DNA from: Thiobacillus sp.
Lineage (GTDB): Bacteria > Pseudomonadota > Gammaproteobacteria > Burkholderiales > Thiobacillaceae
Reading direction: 5' to 3'
NCBI GenBank assembly: GCA_018262815.1
Contig: JADFDN010000016.1
Coordinates: 1 to 37,406, forward strand
DNA: 37,406 nt
Shown: in pieces, positions 18,900-28,169 of the stretch
How the letters are laid out: each line of letters starts with the position of its first letter
Numbering within the stretch: position 1 is the stretch's first letter
The notes under the pieces: generated by a model
What the model saw: the letters and a program-made list of their open reading frames with translations, nothing else
The model's database searches: none
Told to the model about the DNA's origin: nothing
Position numbers and translations under genes: made by a program

Positions 18900-20726
18900 T
18901 CAGTTTTGGGGACTGTATTCGGGCACCCATCTGGTCAGCGCCTGTTTGACAGCCGCCTCGGTCTGGAAACGTTCAGACCCGAACCACTCATCGAGCTCTT
19001 TCGCCAACGTGTCCATCGCTACACGCGCCTTCGCGACCCGCAGCTTGGGATGCGGCGTGGGCAACGTCGACTCATCGTCGGCGAGCAATTCCTCGTAGAG
19101 TTTTTCACCCGGACGCAGGCCGCTGTATTCGATGCGGATGCGATCCTCGTCGGCCCCCGACAGCCGGATCATGAGCCTGGCCAGCTCGGCGATCTTCACC
19201 GGTTCGCCCATGTCGAGCACGAAGATCTCGCCACCCTCCCCCATCAGGCCGGCCTGAAGCACCAGTTGTGCGGCCTCGGGGATCGACATGAAGTAGCGCG
19301 TGATCTCGGGATGCGTCACCGTCACCGGCCCGCCAGCCTCGATCTGCTTCTGGAACTTGGGAATCACGCTGCCGGATGAACCGAGCACGTTGCCGAAGCG
19401 CACCGAGACGAAGCGCGTACCAGTCGGTTGCTGCATGGCCTGACAGGCCATCTCGGCCAGCCGCTTGGTCGCGCCCATGACGTTGGTCGGGTTGACCGCC
19501 TTGTCGGTGGAGATCATCACGAACTTGATCACCCCATGCGCCTGCGCGGCAGCGGCGACCACCTGGGTTCCGAGCACGTTGTTGCGTACCGCTTCCCAAG
19601 CGTTGTCGTTTTCCATCAGCGGCACGTGCTTGTAGGCGGCGGCATGGAATACCACGGCAGGCCACTGCTCCGCCATCACCCGGTTCACCCAGGCGGCGTT
19701 CTTCACGTCGCCGATCACCGGGACGATCTGCATGCCGGGAAAACGCTGCGGCAGTTCCTGCTCCATCGCATACAGCGCCAGCTCGGATTGCTCGAACAGC
19801 ACCAGCCTCTCCGGTTCGAAGCGCGCGATCTGGCGGCACAGCTCGGAGCCGATCGAGCCGCCCGCGCCGGTCACCATCACCACCTGGCCGGTCAGCAACT
19901 GGTGCAGGCCGCTGTCGTCGAGCTGCACCGGGTCGCGTCCGAGCAGATCGTCGAGTTCGATGCGGCGCAGGCTGGACACCGACACCTTGCCCGCCACCAG
20001 ATCCTCGAGCGAAGGGATCGTCAGCACGTTCAGCCCGGCTTCGGCACAGGCCTGGGTGATGCGCTTGCGCACCTCATGCGCGGCGGACGGCAATGCCAGC
20101 ACCACATCGTCCACCTCCATTTTTTTTGCCACCGCTGCGGCATCATCCAGCGGACCCAGCACGGGGATCCCCTGCACCAGCCGCCCCTGCTTGTCACGGC
20201 TGTCGTCCAGCAGGCCGACCACGTGGAATCCCGCCGGATTGCGCGCCAGTTCGCGCAGCAGGAAATCGGCCGCCGAACCAGCGCCGGCCACCAGGACCGG
20301 CTTGCTGTCCGGATGCAGCACGCTGGCGAGGCGATGCTCCTTCCAGGCGCGGTAGGCGAGGCGGCTGCCGCCCATCAGGATCACCAGCAGCAACGGATCG
20401 AGGATCAGAACCGAGCGCGGCACCACCGCGCTGACGCGGAACAGGACCAGCACCAGCGGAACCAGCAGCGCCGCCAGTCCGACGGCCAGCACGATGCGCT
20501 TGAGATCGGGCAGGCTGGCGAATCGCCAGATGCCGCGGTAAAGCCCGAAGCGCCAGAACACCACCGCCTGCAGCGGCACTACCCAGGCCAGCGTGGACAG
20601 CGCCGCCGCCTGATACTCGGGCGGCATCGTCAGGTTGAAGCGCAGCCAATACGCGGCCAGCCAGGCAAAAATCGCCACCAGAATGTCGTGCAGGATGATG
20701 GCGACGGTGCGGGAATTAAGGTTCAT
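18900..20726 (-). CDS. Membrane-bound nucleotide-sugar dehydratase, WbpM/CapD family (UDP-GlcNAc 4,6-dehydratase-like)
   Basis: N-terminal TM segments, CoA-binding-like domain, VMVTGAGGSIGSELCRQIARFEPERLVLFEQSE, FHAAAYKHVPLME, ISTDKAVNPTNVMGATKRLAE. Confidence 0.95.
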   Translation of the reverse strand: MNLNSRTVAIILHDILVAIFAWLAAYWLRFNLTMPPEYQAAALSTLAWVVPLQAVVFWRFGLYRGIWRFASLPDLKRIVLAVGLAALLVPLVLVLFRVSAVVPRSVLILDPLLLVILMGGSRLAYRAWKEHRLASVLHPDSKPVLVAGAGSAADFLLRELARNPAGFHVVGLLDDSRDKQGRLVQGIPVLGPLDDAAAVAKKMEVDDVVLALPSAAHEVRKRITQACAEAGLNVLTIPSLEDLVAGKVSVSSLRRIELDDLLGRDPVQLDDSGLHQLLTGQVVMVTGAGGSIGSELCRQIARFEPERLVLFEQSELALYAMEQELPQRFPGMQIVPVIGDVKNAAWVNRVMAEQWPAVVFHAAAYKHVPLMENDNAWEAVRNNVLGTQVVAAAAQAHGVIKFVMISTDKAVNPTNVMGATKRLAEMACQAMQQPTGTRFVSVRFGNVLGSSGSVIPKFQKQIEAGGPVTVTHPEITRYFMSIPEAAQLVLQAGLMGEGGEIFVLDMGEPVKIAELARLMIRLSGADEDRIRIEYSGLRPGEKLYEELLADDESTLPTPHPKLRVAKARVAMDTLAKELDEWFGSERFQTEAAVKQALTRWVPEYSPQN

Positions 20727-21673
20727 TCGGAAATTCGGTTACAACGCCAATCGATGGCCAGGAAGGTCAACAGATAAATTGCGGCCAACAGTATAAGCAA
20801 CCAGGCGGTGTATTGCGGATAAAGCAGCAGCGCGAAGGCCTGCCCGGCCACCGCCAGCATCAGCGCATAGGCCACGAGGGCAAGCTGGCGATGCGAAGCC
20901 CCCAGCAATACCACCCGCTGATAATAATGAGAACGGTGAGCCCGCCAGACTTTTTCTCCGCGCAGCGCGCGACGGATGAGCGTCACAGTGGCATCGACGA
21001 TGAACGGCGAAAACACCAGCAGCGGAAACAGCCACGGCCACACGTCCTGCTGCGCCCCCAAGATGCCGAGCGCAGCCGCCATAAATCCCAGCGGGATCGA
21101 ACCCGCATCGCCCATGAACACCCGCGCCGGCGGGAAATTGAAGCGCAGAAAGGCCAGCGCCGCTGCCGCAATCGCTGCGCAGAATGCGGCCAGCCCCGAC
21201 GCATCGTCCAGCCAGGCGGCCAGGGCCAGCGCACCGAAACCGATGGTAGCCATACCGCCCGCCAGCCCGTCCGAACCGTCCATGAAGTTATACAGATTGG
21301 TCATCCACACCACCGCCAGCGTGCCCGCCAGCAGGGCCCAGCCGGTCAGACCCAGTGCCGGCAGGCATGCAACGGCCGCAGCAAAATGTGCCAGAAAGCG
21401 CACCGCCACCGGCAGGCCACGCACATCGTCCAGCAGCGACAACGCTGCCAACGAAAATGCTGGCAGCATGACCGGCAACAGCATTCCATCAGCCAGCCAC
21501 ACACTGGCGACACCCACCCCGGCCATGATGCCCAGCCCGCCGATGCGTGGCGTCGGCGTTGCGTGCAGCGAGCGTTCGTTGGGATGGTCCATCGGCAGGC
21601 GGCCGCGTCGAAGCAGCCAGGCCAAAGTCAGCCAGCAAACGGCAAACGCAGAGATGACAGCTAGCCCGTTCAT
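20723..21673 (-). CDS. Undecaprenyl-phosphate sugar-1-phosphate transferase, WecA/WbpL (MraY-like) family
   Basis: DHPNERSLHATPTPRIGGLGI, SLLDDVRGLPVAVRFLAHF, NLYNFMDGSDGLAGG, VFMGDAGSIPLGF, HRSHYYQRVV; start reset to 21673 (ATGA overlap). Confidence 0.94.
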   Translation of the reverse strand: MNGLAVISAFAVCWLTLAWLLRRGRLPMDHPNERSLHATPTPRIGGLGIMAGVGVASVWLADGMLLPVMLPAFSLAALSLLDDVRGLPVAVRFLAHFAAAVACLPALGLTGWALLAGTLAVVWMTNLYNFMDGSDGLAGGMATIGFGALALAAWLDDASGLAAFCAAIAAAALAFLRFNFPPARVFMGDAGSIPLGFMAAALGILGAQQDVWPWLFPLLVFSPFIVDATVTLIRRALRGEKVWRAHRSHYYQRVVLLGASHRQLALVAYALMLAVAGQAFALLLYPQYTAWLLILLAAIYLLTFLAIDWRCNRISE

Positions 21674-22596
21674 TTTGCCGAAGCCACTGTCGCCGCCAGG
21701 CCTGCTTTCATTGAATACGGCGGCGTCCATCCCAGGCGCGACCTGATCAGCGAACTGTCCACCCACAGCGACCCCGTCAGCCGCGCCACAGCGGCGCGTT
21801 TACCAAAAAGCGCTCCAGCGAATGCGAGCACCTTCACAGGCACTGCCAGCAGATGCGCCGGCCGGTCCAGTGCATGCGCCACTGCGCGAATTAGCTCCGG
21901 CGTCGAGACCGCCTCGCCGTCATCGAGCAAAAAGGTCTGCCCGGCTGCGGCCGGATGTTCGACGCATGCCCGGATCGCATCGACGAAATTGCCCAGATAC
22001 AGCAGGCTGCGCCGGTTGCGAATCGCCCCCAAGGGCAGCGGCCAGCCACGCGCGACTGTACGCAATAGTCGCAAGAAATTCGCCTTCACCCCTGGCCCAT
22101 ACACCAGCGGCGGACGCAGGATGACGACCTCAAGCCCAGTTTCCGCAGCTATCTCCCGCAAACCCCGCTCGGCGTCCCATTTGGAAATCGAATACGCGTC
22201 CTCGGGCGCTGGCGCATCGGTCTCGCGATACGCTTCATCGCGCCCTTCGCCGTTGACCTTGATAGTGCTGATGAAAACAAAGCGCCTCACCCCGGCCTGC
22301 GCCGCCTGACGGGCTAGATTGAGCGTAGCTTCGGTGTTGGTTGCACGATACAGCGCCAGCGGATTCTGTACATCGTCTTCCATCATATGAACCCGCGCAG
22401 CCAGATGCACGACCGCAACGCAACCTTTAAGCGCCATGCACCAGTCCGTCGTTGGCCCGATATCGCCGGTTACGACTTCATCCGACAGCCCTGCGGGCTG
22501 CCTCACTGCGGGAACGATTCCGTAGCCCCTTGCGATCAGCAACTTACACAACGCACGACCCACCATGCCGGTAGCACCCGTTACCAGTGTCTTCAT
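21670..22596 (-). CDS. NAD-dependent epimerase/reductase, WbpV/WbpK-like (4-keto-6-deoxy-HexNAc reductase type)
   Basis: KTLVTGATGMVGRALCKLL; VVHLAARVHMM; STIKVNGEG; AYSISKWDAE (YxxxK); VILRPPLVYGPGVKANF. Confidence 0.9.
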   Translation of the reverse strand: MKTLVTGATGMVGRALCKLLIARGYGIVPAVRQPAGLSDEVVTGDIGPTTDWCMALKGCVAVVHLAARVHMMEDDVQNPLALYRATNTEATLNLARQAAQAGVRRFVFISTIKVNGEGRDEAYRETDAPAPEDAYSISKWDAERGLREIAAETGLEVVILRPPLVYGPGVKANFLRLLRTVARGWPLPLGAIRNRRSLLYLGNFVDAIRACVEHPAAAGQTFLLDDGEAVSTPELIRAVAHALDRPAHLLAVPVKVLAFAGALFGKRAAVARLTGSLWVDSSLIRSRLGWTPPYSMKAGLAATVASAK

Positions 22597-23375
22597 CTAT
22601 GCAACAACTCAAGCAGCTTGGCCGGGTATTTGGTAAGGATTTTAAGCATACTGGTCTGGATGCCGTTCTCGCGGCAGGCTCGCAGCACCTCTTTGTTGAG
22701 CAGCAGCTTGCTGCGCCAGCCCGCAGTGCTAACACCGCCTGTACGCATTTTTACCAGCACCTCGGGCAGATATTGGTAGCGCAAATCACCTGTCCCGAAT
22801 GCGCGCGCCACGAACTCAAAATCACCCGCGATCCGGTAATTTTCGCGAAAGCCGCCGACCCGTTCAAATACGGCACGACGCACGAACAAGCCCGGATGCG
22901 GCGGCATCCAGCCGCGCGCGATACCGCCGGGATGAAAATGATGGGAGCGGTAGCGACGGACAACCTTGTCAGGCGTATCCGGCTTGAAAAAAACGACATC
23001 CCCGAATAGCGCATCCAATTTATGCCGGCTCATGGCGCCAGCCACCTCGGCCAATACATGATTGTGCGCGTACATGTCGTCGGCGTTAAGGAAGCACACG
23101 ATTTCGCCGCTGGCCAGCGCCAGCCCTTTGTTCATGGCATCGTAGATACCGCGGTCAGGCTCGCTGACGACGCGGGCCAGACGGGGACGGAAATGGTCGA
23201 TTACGGACATTGTGGCATCGGTCGACGCGCCATCGATGACGATGTGCTCGACATAGGGCCATGACTGCTCAACGACCGACTGCAGCGCTTCGCCGATCGT
23301 GGCGGCACTGTTGAAGCACACGGTAATGACTGTGATCTTCGGATCGCCGGAGGGACTGATAAGGCCTGTCGTCAT
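22593..23375 (-). CDS. GT2 glycosyltransferase
   Basis: ITVITVCFNSAATIGEALQSVVEQSWPYVEHIVIDGASTDATM; SEPDRGIYDAMNKGLALASGEIVCFLNADD. Confidence 0.93.
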   Translation of the reverse strand: MTTGLISPSGDPKITVITVCFNSAATIGEALQSVVEQSWPYVEHIVIDGASTDATMSVIDHFRPRLARVVSEPDRGIYDAMNKGLALASGEIVCFLNADDMYAHNHVLAEVAGAMSRHKLDALFGDVVFFKPDTPDKVVRRYRSHHFHPGGIARGWMPPHPGLFVRRAVFERVGGFRENYRIAGDFEFVARAFGTGDLRYQYLPEVLVKMRTGGVSTAGWRSKLLLNKEVLRACRENGIQTSMLKILTKYPAKLLELLHR

Positions 23376-23382
23376 GTGCGAA

Positions 23383-24357
23383 TCAGTAGCGGATAAAACG
23401 GTGCAGCAAGTCCTTCACGGATCGCGGCACGAAGCGCTGCACCCAGCGGCGCCGCGCAACCTGGGCAACAGGCTTGAGCCCGCCAGAAAAGCCCGGCACG
23501 ACTGCCCGCACTTCAGAGAGCACCGTCTTCAGCTTGGATTCATAGACTTCATATACGGATACGGGCTCAGGACACTCCGAAGTGTAAAAAGTGGACAAGC
23601 GGTCGAAGCTACCGTTGTCCAGCAACTGGAACTGGTGGAAGTGATAAAAAATGAGCGGTGCACCCTGGACTGTTATATTCCCGACCGGGTCCTCACCGAA
23701 TGCATACTGCGCGTAATTCCACGGCGCGATGCCGGCGCCCGGATGCTGGAGAATGTGGCATGAGGGGTAACGGGCCGGCCACTCATCCAGGTATTTCTGA
23801 TCCCCCATGCGGCCTTCTTCGAGTCGGTAGTAGCACCACTCGATGCACTGCTCACGCCAGCGCGACAGGCAGGCCATGCCCTCTTCGTCGCGGCGAAAGC
23901 TCACCCATTCGACGCAGAAGCGGCCGTTGACTTCGCGGTCCTGCAGGCGTGGCGTGAAGCGGTGCTCGATGATAGCAATCGAACTGTCGCCGATCTCGTC
24001 GAACAGGGGCTGCACCGATGAATAGAACAGCAGATCCGCATCCAGATAGGTAATGAAATCGATTTTCGGATTGTTCTGCAGAACATACCACGGCAGACAG
24101 GGCGACAACGTCCAGCAGTATTCAGCGATGCCACGATCTTTCTTGGCCTCGAGCAGAGCCTCGTCTTCCAGATCAGACAGGGGAATGCAACTGATGTGCG
24201 GAAGATCGAGCTTCGTCAGAATGTCCTGCGTCTGCCGGTCCATGCACAGCACATGGACATGTGCATCCGGACAATAGCGCGCAAGGCTCTTCAACATGGC
24301 GACCCCCTTCAACAGGTAGCCGCTGTCGAACAGGGTACAGAAATAGCGTTTTGTCAT
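23383..24357 (-). CDS. GT8-like / nucleotide-diphospho-sugar glycosyltransferase
   Basis: CTLFDSGYLLKGVAMLKSLARYCPDAHVHVLCMD; DxD in FITYLDADLLFYSS; start at MTKRYF gives ATGA overlap with upstream gene. Confidence 0.82.
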   Translation of the reverse strand: MTKRYFCTLFDSGYLLKGVAMLKSLARYCPDAHVHVLCMDRQTQDILTKLDLPHISCIPLSDLEDEALLEAKKDRGIAEYCWTLSPCLPWYVLQNNPKIDFITYLDADLLFYSSVQPLFDEIGDSSIAIIEHRFTPRLQDREVNGRFCVEWVSFRRDEEGMACLSRWREQCIEWCYYRLEEGRMGDQKYLDEWPARYPSCHILQHPGAGIAPWNYAQYAFGEDPVGNITVQGAPLIFYHFHQFQLLDNGSFDRLSTFYTSECPEPVSVYEVYESKLKTVLSEVRAVVPGFSGGLKPVAQVARRRWVQRFVPRSVKDLLHRFIRY

Positions 24358-25157
24358 TGGGTTGTTTTTTGGCATACATAAGTACGAGTTGCAGAGCCAA
24401 CGCCCCCGTGAACCGACTCATCCAGCGTATAGGTTCCGATCAGTTCCAGGCCGCAGGAGGCCAGCAAATCCAGAAACTGCGGCTCGTTGAAATGAATCTC
24501 CACCGTTTCCACTCCATAGGCCTGCTTGCGGTAATACTTGTTCGGCTGCCCCACCACCACCGGGGTACGGTGAAAGATGGCGTACCGACGCGCGACACGT
24601 GCCGTCTCGGCAACTGCAGCCTGGTATTCCGGAATATGCAACAGGCAGCAACCCGAGATCACCACATCGAAAGTATCGCGCCCATAGTTCATGGCCGTGG
24701 CATCTTCGACGTCAAAGCGCAACGCCGGATACTTCTGGCGCGCCAGCGCAATGAAGGCGTCCGAGTAATCACACCCAGCGTATGCCACACCCATACCGGC
24801 GATGTCGAAAACCTCGGAATAAAAGCCGCTGGAGCAGCCCACTTCAAGCACCGACATGCCACGTACGTCAGACGGCAGCGCGCGCAAGGCCCGAGTCATG
24901 ACGTCGAATACATCAACAGGCTCGCCACGCCGATAGGCCAGGAGCTGCTCATCCACCAGTTCGCGCTGTTTCCGGGGCAACTCCTCTGCCTGCCAGGCAG
25001 CGCGCAGACGGCTCGACTCTTCCTCCGCCTCCCCCGCCTTCAACTGTACGTAGTTGGATGAAACCCCGGCAGAGGGGCGCACCCAGCCCAGAATGCGCTT
25101 GAGCAGGGCCTTGAGGCGAGGAAAGCGGTTCAGAAGTGCCCGTACAGACGCGTTCAT
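24354..25157 (-). CDS. Class I SAM-dependent methyltransferase
   Basis: SVLEVGCSSGFYSEVFDIAGMGVAYAGCDYSDAFI; FDVEDATAMNYGRDTFDVVISGCCLLHI. Confidence 0.88.
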   Translation of the reverse strand: MNASVRALLNRFPRLKALLKRILGWVRPSAGVSSNYVQLKAGEAEEESSRLRAAWQAEELPRKQRELVDEQLLAYRRGEPVDVFDVMTRALRALPSDVRGMSVLEVGCSSGFYSEVFDIAGMGVAYAGCDYSDAFIALARQKYPALRFDVEDATAMNYGRDTFDVVISGCCLLHIPEYQAAVAETARVARRYAIFHRTPVVVGQPNKYYRKQAYGVETVEIHFNEPQFLDLLASCGLELIGTYTLDESVHGGVGSATRTYVCQKTTQ

Positions 25158-26290
25158 GTGCGTTTCGACTCCAGGTGCCGTTCGAGAATCGGCACCAACT
25201 CCTCCATCCGGCGCTTGTAGGTGTGGTCGCGCAAGGTACGCGCCTGCCCGGCGTGAGCAATCGCCCGGGCCTCGTCGAGATGATCCAGGTAATAACGGAT
25301 AAGCTCTGCCGCTTCCTCGGGGCTGGAGTAGGCCACGACCTCCTTGCCGACCTCAAACAGTTCGCCCAGATTGTCCTTGCGATCTGTAATGAGTAAGGCG
25401 CCAACGCCGGTGGCCTCGTACAGGCGCATGTTGTTGGCATTTTTCTCGGCCACATTGATGTGCCGGTTCAGTGTGACGCGACTGCGCGCCAGAGCGCGGT
25501 ACATGTCCAGCCCCCACACCTCGCCATGATGGCGCGCGCGTATGGGCGAATCCTGATCCAGACTGTCAGCGCCGTAGCCAAAAAACTGAATCGGCGTGTT
25601 GCGTGCCAGGTATTCAAGCACCGGTATGGCCTTGCCGTGGTGACGACTGATGCCGCCCACAAAGCTGGCGCCGATGTCCTTGTTCGCATCACCCAGTTTC
25701 TCCAGCACCCTCGTATCAAAGCCGATGCGGAAATACTCCGATGCCACACCCAGCGCGCGCAGACGGGGCACGAAGTGCGGGAAGGAGGTGAGAATCAGGT
25801 CGTAGCTCTTGAGGAAAGGCTCAGGCGGCAGTGGGCAGGCAATCTGGCCCACCACGAGCCTGACGTGCTTGCGGAGTCTGGCGAGCGCCTCAGGGGGAAA
25901 GAAACTTAAGTCCTGGCAGTACAGGACATCGGGACTTAGCGCCTGCACTTGGGCCACCGCAATTTCGACCAGACCTGGCAAAGCTGCCAGCCTGCGACCG
26001 ATCCACGGAAGGCGGAAGAAACGGTGCGGCACCCGCAAGGCCAGCGGGCTGTAGCGAGCCCCGCTCTCGCGTGCCCATGACTTCTGCAACGGCACGCAAT
26101 TCACAATCAGATCCTGCGCGTCGCAACCGAGTTCATTGAGATGACGGGAATAGAAGTCCGAGGTACCGAAGCACTGGTCAAGCAGGGCGTCACGCTGACG
26201 AGCATACGGCAGCGCCTTCAAATCCGGATTTGCGGCATAGTGCGCTGCCAGAAAGGCCGCGTAATAAGTATCGACGATAGCGATCTTCAT
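25154..26290 (-). CDS. CgeB/YkvP-like glycosyltransferase
   Basis: GASFVGGISRHHGKAIPVLEYLARNTPIQFFGYG; VTLNRHINVAEKNANNMRLYEATGVGALLITDRKDNLGELFEVGKEVVAYSSPEEAAELIRYYL. Confidence 0.85.
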   Translation of the reverse strand: MKIAIVDTYYAAFLAAHYAANPDLKALPYARQRDALLDQCFGTSDFYSRHLNELGCDAQDLIVNCVPLQKSWARESGARYSPLALRVPHRFFRLPWIGRRLAALPGLVEIAVAQVQALSPDVLYCQDLSFFPPEALARLRKHVRLVVGQIACPLPPEPFLKSYDLILTSFPHFVPRLRALGVASEYFRIGFDTRVLEKLGDANKDIGASFVGGISRHHGKAIPVLEYLARNTPIQFFGYGADSLDQDSPIRARHHGEVWGLDMYRALARSRVTLNRHINVAEKNANNMRLYEATGVGALLITDRKDNLGELFEVGKEVVAYSSPEEAAELIRYYLDHLDEARAIAHAGQARTLRDHTYKRRMEELVPILERHLESKRT

Positions 26291-27132
26291 GCTTTTTTTC
26301 GGCAGATGGAAATCAGTGTGCAGGCGGCTGCGCGCAAAGGGAAAGTGGCGCGTTGCATCAAGCTGCTCGCACTCCACCAGAAACTGAGCCGGGCCGGTAA
26401 GTAGGCCGGTGAACGGACGGAGAATAAACGCTCACGCATGCTGGAACCACGAAAAGCATTGCCATATTCTTCATTTGAATACACCACCGCTGACGAACTA
26501 ACCAACAGAAGCCACCCAGCCGATCGCACGCGCAAAGCGAGTTCGTAGTCGGCAAGATAATGAGGTAGCCAGCGGGGGCGCATGCCACGGACAGCCCGCA
26601 GGGCGGGCACAGGATACAACACACCGCGGCCGCTGAGCGCATCCACTGAAATGACCCCCCGCGCCAGCTCCTCTCTCTTTGATGGGTCGTTGATCGCATC
26701 CGTCACACGCAGGCGCCAGGGGTTGATCAGGGGGCCAACTGACAGCTGCCGATGCGGCGGCTGCATGTCCCGGATCGTGCTGCCCACCGCTGCTGGCGCA
26801 TGCTGGCGAGCAGTGGCAAGCAAGGCCTGGACAAAACCCCTGTCTATGCGCGTGTCGTTGTTCACGAACAGAACCCAGTCGTCAGAAGATGCCGTAGTCA
26901 GCACATGCCGCAGGCCCAGGTCGATGCCCCCCCCCCACCAGAGCGAACCATCGCCCTGCAGCACGGTGACGTCGGCCTGTGCACGCAGGAAATCCCCAGT
27001 ACCGTCGGAGGAGCCGTCATCAATCACGATCAGGGCTAGCGGCTCGTCAGCCTGTTGCGCACGCAGGCATTCAAGCATGGACTGCGTCATGGCAAGTCGA
27101 TTGAACACCGGCATCAACACATGGACCGTCAT
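26287..27132 (-). CDS. GT2 glycosyltransferase (rhamnosyltransferase-like), contains G10 tract
   Basis: VHVLMPVFNRLAMTQSMLECLRAQ; LIVIDDGSSDGTGDFL; GDGSLWWGGGIDLGLRHVL; VLFVNNDTRID. Confidence 0.92.
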   Translation of the reverse strand: MTVHVLMPVFNRLAMTQSMLECLRAQQADEPLALIVIDDGSSDGTGDFLRAQADVTVLQGDGSLWWGGGIDLGLRHVLTTASSDDWVLFVNNDTRIDRGFVQALLATARQHAPAAVGSTIRDMQPPHRQLSVGPLINPWRLRVTDAINDPSKREELARGVISVDALSGRGVLYPVPALRAVRGMRPRWLPHYLADYELALRVRSAGWLLLVSSSAVVYSNEEYGNAFRGSSMRERLFSVRSPAYLPARLSFWWSASSLMQRATFPLRAAACTLISICRKKA

Positions 27133-28169
27133 GGCTTTACCACGGGAACGATCTCGACCATCAGGCTATCGCCCCAGCCCAGCGCGTCGATCGAGCGATT
27201 GATCACGGCCAGCGGAAGCATGAGCCCAGCAAGCACGATACGCCGCAGGATACGCCGTACTAACCGGCGTGCCGGTGGCGGCACCGGAACACCCGCCCTA
27301 TCCGCAGGCGGCGTGGACACAGCCCACATCGGCGACGGGGAGCCTCGCGGGATATCGAGCCGATTCGCCCGAAACTGCAACACGGTCCAGAGATTGGGAG
27401 TAACCGTACGAACAGCCTTGATGCGATAGCCGCAGCGAGCTGCCATCTGCGTGAAGTCGCCTCGACTGAAATGGTGCAGGTGGTAAGGCACGTGCCAGTT
27501 GATCCAGCGCACGCCGGAGAGGCGACACCAGAATGACCGGACATTGGGGAACACCAGCACCACGCGCCCGCCGGGCCGCAAGCGGGTGCGCAAACGCTCA
27601 AGCGTCTGGTCCGGATCAGGAACATGCTCGATCACCTGATTAAGCACGACGAGATCAAACCGTTCGCTGGCGAAGGGTTCGTCGAGCAGGCTGCCTATGT
27701 GGACCTGCAGACCCAGTTCGTCTGCGATACGCCGGACATTTGGATCCGCTTCAATGCCTCGTACCTGCGCGCCAATGGCCTGCGCCTCGAGCAGCGACAA
27801 ACCGCTCCCGCAACCGATGTCCAGCATCAACTCGCCTGGGCGCACCGAGTACTGCCCCTGGTTGTCAGTCCCCGTCCACCAACGCCGCAACGGGGCCAGG
27901 CGCGTGACGGCGCGCCTGGCCTCGCGCCGGAGATCTCCTACGTTCACGTGCTTGCGCGGATAGTAGGTGCCGTAGAGTGCCCCCAAGTCTGATTCACCCA
28001 ATCTGGGTGATGTCATGCAATGCCCGCATTGGTCACATCGGACCAGAGCAAAAAGGTCAGGTTGCCCGTACCTGTCGTCGAAGGCCGTCCGCAAGGCAGA
28101 GGCCTTCTGCCCCCCGCATACCGGACAAGCCGGAATGGAAGCGGGGCGAATATTTTCAGCCGTGTTCAT
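27129..28169 (-). CDS. Class I SAM-dependent methyltransferase with N-terminal CxxC zinc-ribbon
   Basis: CPVCGGQ..CDQCGHCMTSPRL; MLDIGCGSGLSLLEAQAIGAQVRGIEADP; LVVLNQVIEHVPDPDQTLERLRTRLRPGGRVVLVFPN. Confidence 0.9.
   Translation of the reverse strand: MNTAENIRPASIPACPVCGGQKASALRTAFDDRYGQPDLFALVRCDQCGHCMTSPRLGESDLGALYGTYYPRKHVNVGDLRREARRAVTRLAPLRRWWTGTDNQGQYSVRPGELMLDIGCGSGLSLLEAQAIGAQVRGIEADPNVRRIADELGLQVHIGSLLDEPFASERFDLVVLNQVIEHVPDPDQTLERLRTRLRPGGRVVLVFPNVRSFWCRLSGVRWINWHVPYHLHHFSRGDFTQMAARCGYRIKAVRTVTPNLWTVLQFRANRLDIPRGSPSPMWAVSTPPADRAGVPVPPPARRLVRRILRRIVLAGLMLPLAVINRSIDALGWGDSLMVEIVPVVKP

Noticed and set aside
19428-20777. 449-aa + strand ORF
   Set aside because: Antisense to the WbpM/CapD-like gene, His/Gln/Arg-rich without motifs; shadow ORF.
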